Positions 33,519-40,744 of a stretch of DNA of 45,102 nucleotides are shown here, piece after piece. The stretch covers positions 1 to 45,102 of the forward strand of contig CALXMT010000019.1 in assembly GCA_944389545.1 (NCBI GenBank). Direction: 5' to 3'. A program made the translations under genes and the position numbers. Below the pieces are notes generated by a model. That model was given only the letters and a program-made list of their open reading frames with translations, did not search any database and was not told the origin of the DNA. Every line of letters starts with the position of its first letter. Position 1 is the stretch's first letter. The DNA comes from an uncultured Kiritimatiellota bacterium. Its GTDB lineage: Bacteria > Verrucomicrobiota > Kiritimatiellia > RFP12 > DVOR01.

Positions 33519-34670
33519 TTACTTTCGGATCAGACGGCGCAGCCGCGCCCATGCGCAACCGATGAGCGACCACCGGTGCGCCCAGATGAAGCCGTTGGGC
33601 CAATCCAACAACCGAATGAACGTCTTGCGGCCCCAGGCAGGCGGCGTGGCACAAGGCATCTTCGTCTCGACCGCCGCAATCTCCTCCGACGAAAGCGGCT
33701 CTGTCTCGCAGAAAGTTGCGGCGTGCTCCCAAACTTCCACCCCGTGCGCGGTGTAAACCTCCACGCGGCTGACGCCTGCTGTATTCTCCTTGAACCGTTC
33801 ACCCCAGAAATCCCGTACGCGAATATCCGCCCCGCTATGCGTCCCCACGAAGGGGCATGAGTAGCACGGCAGATTCTGCGCCGTGCAACGCAGAAAGTGG
33901 CGATACCACAAATTGTTCTGTGTGGCATAGTCTACGTAGACCGTTTTGCCATCATTGTCTGTCAGTCGCAGTTCCCAACTGTCCTGCCAGCCACGGGTCT
34001 TGCCGCGCCAGATAGCGTCGAGGTCGTGCGGGTTATGGTCCTTGGCGGCGCGCCGCAGGAAGGCTTCCCATAGCTTGGCGGAAGGTACGCCGTGACAGAC
34101 GAAATCCACCAGAAAGAATCTGTCCTCCATGCCTCGCGTCTGAATAACGCGCCGAAAGGCGGCAATCTGGCAAGGCGTGCCAACCACCAACCACTTCTTC
34201 TCGCCCGTGAGCATCTCCCGAAAGGCCGGAACCGTCAGGCTCTGGAGATATTTGGACCCCCGCGCAGGCGCGAAGGCCTCCGGCGTCTCGGCCAAAAAGT
34301 GTTCCGCGCGCAAATGCTCCGGCGCATAGCGCACGCCACAAAAACCATATCCCTCACCGGCCAGCGCTTGAACGATTGCCCCAATCGCGCCACCCGAGGA
34401 ACTCGCCCGCAACAACGCCGCATCCTTCAACCATGCCGCGACTCCGGACACCACTCGTTGATGGAGTGCCTCGCGCGGAATCGGGTTACGCGTCGGGCAC
34501 AGACGCACACACTGTCCGCAACCGATACACGTGGCCGCATTCACCCGCGGCACCCAAAAACCCTCTCGCGATTGCTTCATCGCGATACACCCCTTAGGGC
34601 AAATTGCCGCACACACGCCGCACCCATGGCAAGGGTCTGTCCCCGCCACTGAATGCTTTATGAAAAACAC
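33519..34670 (-). CDS. FrhB-like iron-sulfur protein (coenzyme F420 hydrogenase/dehydrogenase beta subunit family)
   Basis: The 383-aa protein has two [4Fe-4S] motifs at the N-terminus (C14, C17, C20, C24 in CHGCGVCAAIC; C48, C51, C54, C58 in CIGCGQCVRLC), then an FrhB-like fold with SSSGGAIGAI, GTPCQIAAFRR and DFVCHGVPSAKLWE. Members of this type often stand next to polysaccharide pyruvyl transferases in glycan loci; their reaction is unknown. The start is GTG at 34670, with AAGGA 5 nt upstream; it lies in the last hairpin of RNA copy 3 and no other start leaves the first Cys cluster intact without crossing the RNA. It forms an operon with the pyruvyl transferase pseudogene. Confidence 0.88.
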   Translation of the reverse strand: MFFIKHSVAGTDPCHGCGVCAAICPKGCIAMKQSREGFWVPRVNAATCIGCGQCVRLCPTRNPIPREALHQRVVSGVAAWLKDAALLRASSSGGAIGAIVQALAGEGYGFCGVRYAPEHLRAEHFLAETPEAFAPARGSKYLQSLTVPAFREMLTGEKKWLVVGTPCQIAAFRRVIQTRGMEDRFFLVDFVCHGVPSAKLWEAFLRRAAKDHNPHDLDAIWRGKTRGWQDSWELRLTDNDGKTVYVDYATQNNLWYRHFLRCTAQNLPCYSCPFVGTHSGADIRVRDFWGERFKENTAGVSRVEVYTAHGVEVWEHAATFCETEPLSSEEIAAVETKMPCATPPAWGRKTFIRLLDWPNGFIWAHRWSLIGCAWARLRRLIRK

Positions 34671-34852
34671 GCCTTTCCTTCGTATCTGCAACGAGGCCCT
34701 GAGAAAGCCTGACCAACGGATACGAACGAAAGGCGCGCCGAATACGACACACCTCGCTCGATGATTGCCCGTGGTCGGAAATTTCTCAGGTTTCGTTGCA
34801 GGCAAATTGTCGCGCAAAGCGCAAATCAAACGACGGCTCACCCATCGCGTGC
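34666..34852 (-). promoter_or_regulatory. Candidate structured cis-regulatory RNA, copy 3
   Basis: Minus strand, same architecture as copies 1 and 2. Hairpin 1 is GATGG/CCGTC with loop GTGAG (34832-34846). Hairpin 2 is TTGCGC-TTT-GCGCGA (34810-34824). Outer stem TGCAACGA (34793-34800) pairs perfectly with TCGTTGCA (34687-34694). The internal loop is AA/GCC. Inner stem CCTGAGAAA (34782-34790) pairs with TTTCTCAGG (34698-34706). Then GACCA/TGGTC, and the apical GGTGTG/CGCGCC. The last hairpin is ATACG/CGTGT (34667-34685), with AAGGAAAGG in its loop and the GTG start of the FrhB-like gene in its 3' arm, followed by TTTTC. Confidence 0.82.
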
Positions 34853-34856
34853 CAAT

Positions 34857-34865
34857 AGAGTAGCA
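34857..34865 (-). promoter_or_regulatory. Extended -10 promoter for structured RNA copy 3
   Basis: Minus strand TGC-TACTCT followed by ATTGGCACGC, the same junction as in copy 2. Confidence 0.65.
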
Positions 34866-34935
34866 AATCTCCCCCTATCCCGTAAAGAAAGGCTCTCTTA
34901 AATCCGGGTTTTTGTTGTTGAAAGAGATAAATATA

Positions 34936-35040
34936 TGCTAGAATATGGCGTGAAAGTTGAGGACAGAGGTTCTTCAACGACTTTCGGGGAGTCATCCCAG
35001 ACTCTGAAGAATGAAAGGATGTATCCCGTATTCGCCATAG
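34936..35040 (+). promoter_or_regulatory. Extended -10 promoter and possible structured leader of the FRG gene
   Basis: TGC-TAGAAT at 34936-34944, then about 125 nt of leader. It contains nested pairings: TTCTTCA (34970-34976) with TGAAGAA (35005-35011), enclosing GACT/AGTC, and outside it GGACA with TGTATCC (bulged) and ATGGCG with CGCCAT; the last spans the predicted start point, so may not form in the RNA. No resemblance to the three-copy RNA. Confidence 0.45.
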
Positions 35041-35075
35041 CAAGGTACACATGAATTTAACCTGGAGGCTAATAG

Positions 35076-36026
35076 ATGTACACCACGAACGATGAGCGGG
35101 AGCCCATTGTCATAGACTCCTTTGAGGATTTTATCCATAAAGTATTGTCCACCATTGACTCTTTAATGGAGCAGCAAAAACAACATGGGAACCCAGTTGC
35201 GTTTTACTTCAGAGGTCAAGCTGATCGTGCATGGGACCTAACGCCTCGATTGGCGCGTGAAGACAAGGGATTGGGCTATTTGGAAGATTTTGAGCGGAGG
35301 CTTATTGAGCAAGCTTGTCAGAGACTTCCCCAGCTTTTCAAAAATATCTTAACTCCACTCGATTTACTTGCGCAATTACAACACTATGGAATCCCGACTC
35401 GACTTTTGGATATCACACTCAATCCACTTGTCGCGCTTTACTTTGCTTGTTTGCCTATTCACTCAAGGCACAACAATGAAACAGATGGCGAAGTCTTCCT
35501 TTTTCAGTCAGAGTTGGCGCATGAAGGGACTTTCCCTCTTGTGCAAGCGATTGCCGACACCTATCGCCTTAACCCATACTCAGACTTCGAATTGTCCTAC
35601 TTTTACGATACCATGATTGAGATGGATTATTTTCGTTCACAATACATGACTGTAAAGAGTTTATATTCAACACCGGAGGAAAAAGAGGAGTATTTGAGGA
35701 ATGCTCTTAATCGGACATTTTTCGTTCACGCAAGCCAAAATTTTGCACGGCAGCATGCACAACAAGGCGCATATATACTCTTCCCGAATGTTATTGAGAA
35801 CACATCTTTCAAAAATCGTCTTTGTACTATGTCGAAGACAAATCAAGACATAACGGCCATCTTTCAGATTAAAGCATCGAGTAAAACTGCCATTTTATCT
35901 GCGCTGTCACGGATGGGCTTCAATTATGCCACACTCTTTCCCGATGATTATGATGGTGTATGTGCGAATATTGTTGAGTCCGCAAAAAATGTTGATCCCA
36001 ATAATGCCTTTAGGTTTAAGTTATAG
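35076..36026 (+). CDS. FRG-domain protein
   Basis: The 316-aa protein carries an FRG domain named for its motif: FYFRGQADRAWDLTPRLARE at about residues 43-62, followed by YGIPTRLLDITLNPLVALYF near 107-126, the second conserved block. FRG proteins are often found in defence islands and prophages, and the domain is suspected to be enzymatic, but no activity is established. No transmembrane or signal sequence is seen. It is markedly AT-rich and stands alone between repeats in a glycan locus, consistent with horizontal acquisition. Confidence 0.88.
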   Translation: MYTTNDEREPIVIDSFEDFIHKVLSTIDSLMEQQKQHGNPVAFYFRGQADRAWDLTPRLAREDKGLGYLEDFERRLIEQACQRLPQLFKNILTPLDLLAQLQHYGIPTRLLDITLNPLVALYFACLPIHSRHNNETDGEVFLFQSELAHEGTFPLVQAIADTYRLNPYSDFELSYFYDTMIEMDYFRSQYMTVKSLYSTPEEKEEYLRNALNRTFFVHASQNFARQHAQQGAYILFPNVIENTSFKNRLCTMSKTNQDITAIFQIKASSKTAILSALSRMGFNYATLFPDDYDGVCANIVESAKNVDPNNAFRFKL

Positions 36027-36148
36027 TGATGCCATTGGGATGAGAAATGTCATCTCAAGAGAATAAGAATGGACCCATAAAAAAAGGCCAATAGTGTCTG
36101 AGGAAAAAGAGGTGGACCTCAAAGACGCGGATTTCGCAGGAAAGATGG

Positions 36149-36448
36149 GGCGCTAACGCCGGGCGCACGATCGTGTGCCCTCCCGCTCTCCGTTTCGCTC
36201 CTTGTCGGCTAAGACTAAAGGCGGAGCCCCATCAACAAGTCCGGGAGCGTAAAGCGCGATTCTTTCACAGCCAACTTCTAAGCCGTCACCTTCCAAACTT
36301 CTAAATTCCTTTTGAGCGCCCATTCCGGGGCGCGATAGCGTGGGAATCCTAAGGATGGCGCGACCAACAGGAGCGATGGAGCCCACAGGGTTTCCACGTC
36401 ATACCGTCTTCGCGGAAAAAACTAAAAACTTTCTCGGACAGTATTAAT
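36149..36448. repeat. Dispersed modules with GGGCGCACG palindrome
   Basis: GGGCGCTAACGCC then GGGCGCACGATCGTGTGCCC (36160-36179, near-perfect palindrome), a short 8-nt GGAAGTTT remnant near 36293-36308, GATGGAGCCCACAGGG, CGTCTTCGCGG and CTCGGACAGTATT. Same order as 26582-26790. No gene. Confidence 0.7.
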
Positions 36449-36481
36449 ATACAAAGACTCAAGAGGGGCGAGGGATAATTA

Positions 36482-36490
36482 TGGTAACAT
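36482..36490 (+). promoter_or_regulatory. Extended -10 promoter for the acyltransferase
   Basis: TGG-TAACAT; the ATG is 68 bases downstream. Confidence 0.5.
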
Positions 36491-36557
36491 AGGGGGCGTT
36501 TGACGGGGGAGACGAGGGTCTTGCCTGATGTTCATGATGTGAAGAGGGATGCGCAAG

Positions 36558-37616
36558 ATGGATTCGCGTTCTCAGACGATTGATGCGGTGCGACTGTTCT
36601 GCAATTTGTTGGTTGTGCTGTTGCATGCTTCGGCGGCGTTTCAGTATGTTCCGCGCCAGGGCGTGGAGTATGGTGTCTGGAGCTTTCTTTGCGGCGGCTT
36701 GGCGCCGGTGCTGTTGCCGACACTTTTCTTCCTCTCGGGTTATCTGCTGTTTCGGAATTACACCAACGCGGTGTATGGACGGAAGATTTGGTCGCGCGTC
36801 AAGCGTTTGGCAGTGCCCTATCTGGCGTGGAATGCGCTGTTCGTTGTGGTCTATTTGGTCTTTTCGGCGGTGGTGCCACGATTGGCCATGCGTGTCAATC
36901 AGTTTGGATTGGATACACTCGCCGGGTGCGTGGAAAAGGTCGCTTCGCTGACAGTGCATCCCATCGATGGACCTTTATGGTTTGTGCGTACGCTCTTTGT
37001 CTTTGCGCTCTTCGCGCCCGTTTTGGTTTGGCTTTTCCGCAAGTTGCCGGTGTGGGCCGTGGGGGGCTTGGTGGTGTTACTGATTGGCGGGACGGCGTTG
37101 TTTCCACAACAGGCGGAGGCCATGCGCATGACCTATCCGACCTATGCATTGGCCGCTTTCATAACGGGTGGTGGTGCAGCGACTTATTCGTTTGACGTAT
37201 TTGCCTTCTTCCGCCGCTTCCGGTGGCCGTGCCTTGTGGTGTCGTTAGTGGCGATGGTTGGGCTCTTTGCAATGCAGGAGTTTGTTGGCCCTGTCCATCC
37301 AACGGTGTGGACGGTGCTCTTGCTGCTGACAATCCCGCTGTTTTGGACGGTGGCGGAGCCGCTGACGCGGCTGTTGTCCGCGCGTTGGATTCAGACGTGG
37401 GGCATGCCGGCCTCCTTCTTTATCTATGCCGGACACTTCCTCTTTGCCTCCACCTTGCTTCATCTGGTGGCCCCGTATCTGACCTTCACCCATGGCAAGC
37501 TGACGGTGTTGTGCCTGATTTTCGTGGGGCTTGGCATTCCCGTCTGTGTACTGGCGCATTGGATTGGACGCCGCATCGCGCCGCGCCTTATCAAGGTCTT
37601 TGACGCAACGCTTTGA
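36558..37616 (+). CDS. Acyltransferase family 3 membrane protein
   Basis: The 352-aa protein has about ten transmembrane helices of the acyltransferase-3 (OafA/WcaH/NodX) fold: DAVRLFCNLLVVLLHASAAF at the N-terminus with the expected His, TLFFLSGYLLFRNY, RVKRLAVPYLAWN, and GPLWFVRTLFVFAL. Such proteins O-acetylate or otherwise acylate surface glycans across the membrane. The ATG at 36558 has AGAGGG 9 nt upstream; an in-frame ATG at 36549 directly abuts the same site and is less likely. Confidence 0.9.
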   Translation: MDSRSQTIDAVRLFCNLLVVLLHASAAFQYVPRQGVEYGVWSFLCGGLAPVLLPTLFFLSGYLLFRNYTNAVYGRKIWSRVKRLAVPYLAWNALFVVVYLVFSAVVPRLAMRVNQFGLDTLAGCVEKVASLTVHPIDGPLWFVRTLFVFALFAPVLVWLFRKLPVWAVGGLVVLLIGGTALFPQQAEAMRMTYPTYALAAFITGGGAATYSFDVFAFFRRFRWPCLVVSLVAMVGLFAMQEFVGPVHPTVWTVLLLLTIPLFWTVAEPLTRLLSARWIQTWGMPASFFIYAGHFLFASTLLHLVAPYLTFTHGKLTVLCLIFVGLGIPVCVLAHWIGRRIAPRLIKVFDATL

Positions 37617-37718
37617 GGCGGGAGTCTCCCTCAGGGGGTGATGGTGCGGTGTGACCGCTGGTCGCTCGTTTCCGAACTCGATGGACCTTCTTTCGCCAGT
37701 AAGGCATCGATGGTGATT

Positions 37719-37727
37719 TGCTATACT
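37719..37727 (+). promoter_or_regulatory. Extended -10 promoter for the hexapeptide acetyltransferase
   Basis: TGC-TATACT followed 21 nt later by the leader AAATAAAGGAACGTTTT and the ATG; the AAATAAAGG word is shared with the inverted repeats at 29091-29185. Confidence 0.7.
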
Positions 37728-37765
37728 TTGGGTAGTTTTCACCACTGTAAATAAAGGAACGTTTT

Positions 37766-38320
37766 ATGCAGGGTTTGCACTTGGAGGATTATAAGAATCG
37801 GCATTCGCTGCGGAGCAAGGCGGCGCGTGGGGTGTGGATGATTGTGTGGGCGGTGTTGTTTCGGCCGACGCCGCGGGGGCGGCTGTTTATGCCGTGGCGG
37901 GCGTTTTTGTTGCGGTGCTTTGGGGCGAAGTTGGGGCGCGGGGCGAATGTGTTGCCGTCGTGCCGGGTGTGGCAGCCGTGGCGCTTGACGATGGGGGATC
38001 ACAGTTGTCTTTCGGAGCGCGTGGATTGCTACAATGCGGCGGAAATCATAATCGGCGCACAGGCGGTGGTCTCGCAGGATGCTTTTCTCTGCACGGCTTC
38101 GCACGATATCGGCAGTCCTATCATGGAGCTGACCACGGCTCCGGTTGTGATTGGGGCGCAGGCGTGGGTGTGCGCGCGGGCGGTGGTGTTGCCGGGGGTG
38201 ACGGTGGGGGAGGGTGCGGTCGTCGCCGCCGCTGCCGTGGTCACCAAGGATGTTGCGCCATGGGCCATCGTCGGTGGCAATCCGGCGCGGGTGATTGGCC
38301 GGCGAGAGTTGCGGGCTTAG
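37766..38320 (+). CDS. WcaF-like hexapeptide-repeat acetyltransferase
   Basis: The 184-aa left-handed beta-helix acetyltransferase has DYKNRHSLRSKAARGVWMIV at the N-terminus, hexapeptide turns (VLPSCRVWQPWRLTMGDHSC; AQAWVCARAVVLPGVTVGEG), the catalytic His region in CTASHDIG near residue 114, and PARVIGRRELRA at the end. This matches colanic-acid-type WcaF acetyltransferases that O-acetylate exopolysaccharide sugars. It is a single-gene unit. Confidence 0.92.
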   Translation: MQGLHLEDYKNRHSLRSKAARGVWMIVWAVLFRPTPRGRLFMPWRAFLLRCFGAKLGRGANVLPSCRVWQPWRLTMGDHSCLSERVDCYNAAEIIIGAQAVVSQDAFLCTASHDIGSPIMELTTAPVVIGAQAWVCARAVVLPGVTVGEGAVVAAAAVVTKDVAPWAIVGGNPARVIGRRELRA

Positions 38321-38324
38321 CAAT

Positions 38325-38470
38325 AGATTTCGCAGATTTTAGGCAGATTAAGGGCGTGTTACCGTACGCAGGACGCGTGATTGGAAGCTTGAAAGTTTGG
38401 AGGCTTAGAAGCTTGGACAGGCCCCACGCTGCACGACTATCACGAAGAAACACGAAGAACCACAAAGAGG
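38325..38470. repeat. CAGATT block, 8-nt tract and CACGAAGA tract
   Basis: GCAGATTTTAGGCAGATTAA with GCGTGTTACCGTACGC, then GGAAGCTT units (38382-38417), then ACACGAAGA-type 9-10-nt units (38440-38480). The same order of modules as 8950-9054. Confidence 0.7.
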
Positions 38471-38830
38471 CACGAAGGACAGCCAGTGTGTCTTTAGATC
38501 ATAGAGGGTCACGGAGGGTTGCACAGAGGCACACAGAGTGGGACTGCCAGCTCCTTTTTAGATTCTGCAGGCCACCATCTTTTCGAAACGCGGTTCCAAC
38601 ATCTCCCGTTTGTTCAATACTTGTTCTATTGGTGCGGTACGCATTTCGGTCTCCTTTTAATCTCGCGCTTTCGATGGGTCGTTTGTTTTCCGAGATTGCG
38701 TTCTTGAACTTATAATAGGTTATGCGAAAAAGAAGCGAGATTATCGCGAGAATGGGACCGTGATCGCCGCCTTTCGGGCGAGTCCGGCAGAGCACTTTGT
38801 TCTAAATGGTAGGTCTTTGGCAAGGATGTA

Positions 38831-38955
38831 CGGGGCGATTGTCAAGTCCTTCGCCCCGATTGATCTTTGACAACTGAATGTGTGATTTTGTCTCAGGTTG
38901 TTGAAATCGGGGCGATAGCCTTATTTATATCGGGGCGATAGCCTTATTTATATAG
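38831..38955. repeat. Inverted and 23-bp direct repeats with alternative hairpins
   Basis: CGGGGCGA (38831-38838) and TCGCCCCGAT (38851-38860) form one hairpin; TCGCCCCGAT is also fully complementary to ATCGGGGCGA at 38906-38915 and, in the second unit, 38929-38938. The unit ATCGGGGCGATAGCCTTATT(TAT) occurs twice with a 23-bp period. No gene is seen in 38470-38996. Confidence 0.7.
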
Positions 38956-38996
38956 AACGCTTGGAGGGACGGCGCGGTTTTGGCGAAGATGAAACC

Positions 38997-39821
38997 TTAT
39001 TGGTTTCGCTCGCGCTCGTAGAGGAGGGCGTCGACGAGGGTGCGGTACCAGAAGGCTTGGAGGAAGGCCCAGAGGAAGCCGGGCACGCCATCCAGGAAGC
39101 CCAGGCGGAGGAAGTAGCGATAGCAGAAGTAGGCGAAGGCGCGCCAGAAGCGCGGCAGGCGCGCGTAGCGGGCCTTCATACGGCGTTTCGCGGCGGCATT
39201 GGAGGAAAAGCCCTCTTCCGTCTCATTCGCATCCGCCGCCAGAATATTGACTTCGCGCTCGGCGTAACCGAGGTGTTTTTGGCTCCACCAGAGGAGACCG
39301 TGGAGGTTGTGATCGAGGAAAGCGCCTGAGAAGTCGACAATCGTGCCTGTCAGAATGCACATGTGTTCGTCCATCGGGCGCACTTCGCACCGTGCCTGGC
39401 CGCGTCGCCAAAGGCGGAGCAGGCGAATGACGGGATTGCCAAAGCGAAGTCGACGCCCCAGAAAGACGCGCACCAGACGAAAGGTGACGCCTGTGACAGT
39501 CTCAGATAGGCCCTCAAGTTTGGCTTGAATCTCGGCGATGAGTGCCTCGGTCAGATATTCATCGGCATCGAGGCGGAGGACCCAATCGCCGGTGAGCGGC
39601 AGATTGTCGAGGGCCCAATTCAGTTGTTTCGCTTGACAGCCGGGCCAGGGGTGTTCGACGACGGTGGCGCCGAGGGAGCGGGCGATGGATTGCGTGTCGT
39701 CAACGGAGCCGCAGTCGACAACGAAGATTTCCGTGGCGATGGGGCGGACGCGCTCGATGCAACGGCGAATGTGGAGCTGTTCGTCGCGCGTGAGGATGAT
39801 GACTGAGAGAGTGGACTTCAT
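38997..39821 (-). CDS. WaaE/KdtX-like family 2 glycosyltransferase
   Basis: The 274-aa protein is an LPS-core-type glucosyltransferase: LSVIILTRDEQLHIRRCIER, the FVVDCGSVDDT site near residue 34, DWVLRLDADEYLTEALI near 79-95 (metal site), and a basic, aromatic C-terminal tail (YFCYRYFLRLGFLDG). Strong ribosome site AAAAAGGAGG. It is a tandem paralogue of the gene at 39859-40722, sharing long identical stretches near the N-terminus (EHPWPG, ALDNLPLTGDWVLRLDADEY), and ends where that family normally ends. Confidence 0.9.
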   Translation of the reverse strand: MKSTLSVIILTRDEQLHIRRCIERVRPIATEIFVVDCGSVDDTQSIARSLGATVVEHPWPGCQAKQLNWALDNLPLTGDWVLRLDADEYLTEALIAEIQAKLEGLSETVTGVTFRLVRVFLGRRLRFGNPVIRLLRLWRRGQARCEVRPMDEHMCILTGTIVDFSGAFLDHNLHGLLWWSQKHLGYAEREVNILAADANETEEGFSSNAAAKRRMKARYARLPRFWRAFAYFCYRYFLRLGFLDGVPGFLWAFLQAFWYRTLVDALLYERERNQ

Positions 39822-39858
39822 GCGGCCCTCCTTTTTGCAAGGAGAGCCGGTGGGACGA

Positions 39859-40722
39859 TCAGTGTTCGTCCGGCAGGAGGATACCCTTTGTACGGAGATA
39901 GTCGCGCAGGGCGGCCTTCGGGGGTTCTACCCCCCCCCCGCAGATATTTCTGAGTTCAAGCACCTTGGCATCCACGAGCGTGCGATACCACCAGCCTTGG
40001 AGGAAGTGCCAGAGGAAGCCTTCGCGCCCGTCTAGGAAACCTAAGCGCACGATGTAGCGGTAGCAGAAGTAGGCGGCGGCGCGCCAGAAGAGGGGAAGGC
40101 GGCGGTAGAGGCGCTTTTTGGATGTGGCGTCGTTGGCCATCAAGAGGTCGACCGCCTCGCGCAGGGCGTAACCATCGTGCTTGCGCGTCCACCATGAGAG
40201 GTCGTTCAGGTTGTGGTCGAAAAAGGTGCCATCGAAGTCCACGGTGCGACCGGAGAGTTCGATATGCTCGTCCATCAACTTGCCTTCGCACCGTCCGCGC
40301 CCCCGGCGGAAGAGTCGGAGCAGGCGGATTGTCCCCAGACCGTGGCGCATCTGCCGGCCCAGAAAGACACGCCCCAAGCGCAGGGTCACGCCCTCTACGT
40401 CATCGGGCAGTCCTTCCAGGAAGGCTGGGAGGGCTTGCAAGGTCTCGTCGGTCAGGTATTCATCGGCGTCGAGGCGGAGGACCCAGTCGCCGGTGAGGGG
40501 GAGGTTGTCGAGGGCCCAGTTGAGCTGGACGGCGTAGAGGCCGGGCCAGGGGTGCTCGACGACGGTGGCGCCGAGGGAGCGGGCAATCGCTTGCGTGCCG
40601 TCGGTGGAGCAGGAGTCAACGACGAAGATTTCGGTGGCGATGGGGCGGATGCGCTCAATGCAGCGGCGAATATGGAGCTGCTCGTTGCGGGTGAGGATAA
40701 TGACTGAGAGGGTATAGGCCAT
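39859..40722 (-). CDS. WaaE/KdtX-like family 2 glycosyltransferase with a G10 tract and extra tail
   Basis: The 287-aa paralogue of the previous gene has IRRCIERIRPIATEIFVVDS, DWVLRLDADEYLTDE and YRYIVRLGFLDGREGFLWH. After the point where the paralogue ends it has about 25 more residues (CGGGVEPPKAALRDYL...). A run of ten G on the coding strand (39930-39939) lies at the junction. Losing one G would place a stop immediately after the run and give a protein of normal length. The ATG lies 6 nt after the -10 TACACT with no ribosome site, so the mRNA appears leaderless. Confidence 0.88.
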   Translation of the reverse strand: MAYTLSVIILTRNEQLHIRRCIERIRPIATEIFVVDSCSTDGTQAIARSLGATVVEHPWPGLYAVQLNWALDNLPLTGDWVLRLDADEYLTDETLQALPAFLEGLPDDVEGVTLRLGRVFLGRQMRHGLGTIRLLRLFRRGRGRCEGKLMDEHIELSGRTVDFDGTFFDHNLNDLSWWTRKHDGYALREAVDLLMANDATSKKRLYRRLPLFWRAAAYFCYRYIVRLGFLDGREGFLWHFLQGWWYRTLVDAKVLELRNICGGGVEPPKAALRDYLRTKGILLPDEH

Positions 40723-40728
40723 GGGTAT

Positions 40729-40737
40729 AGTGTAGCA
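40729..40737 (-). promoter_or_regulatory. Extended -10 promoter, leaderless start
   Basis: Minus strand TGC-TACACT, then ATACCC, then ATG at 40722, inside a 22-nt spacer after the stop of the GT4 gene. Confidence 0.65.
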
Positions 40738-40744
40738 GAATGAC

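Noticed and set aside
38711-38760. 13-codon leaderless ORF after TATAAT at 38711
   Set aside because: A good -10 and an ATG 5 nt later, but the frame is only 13 codons and nothing supports translation.
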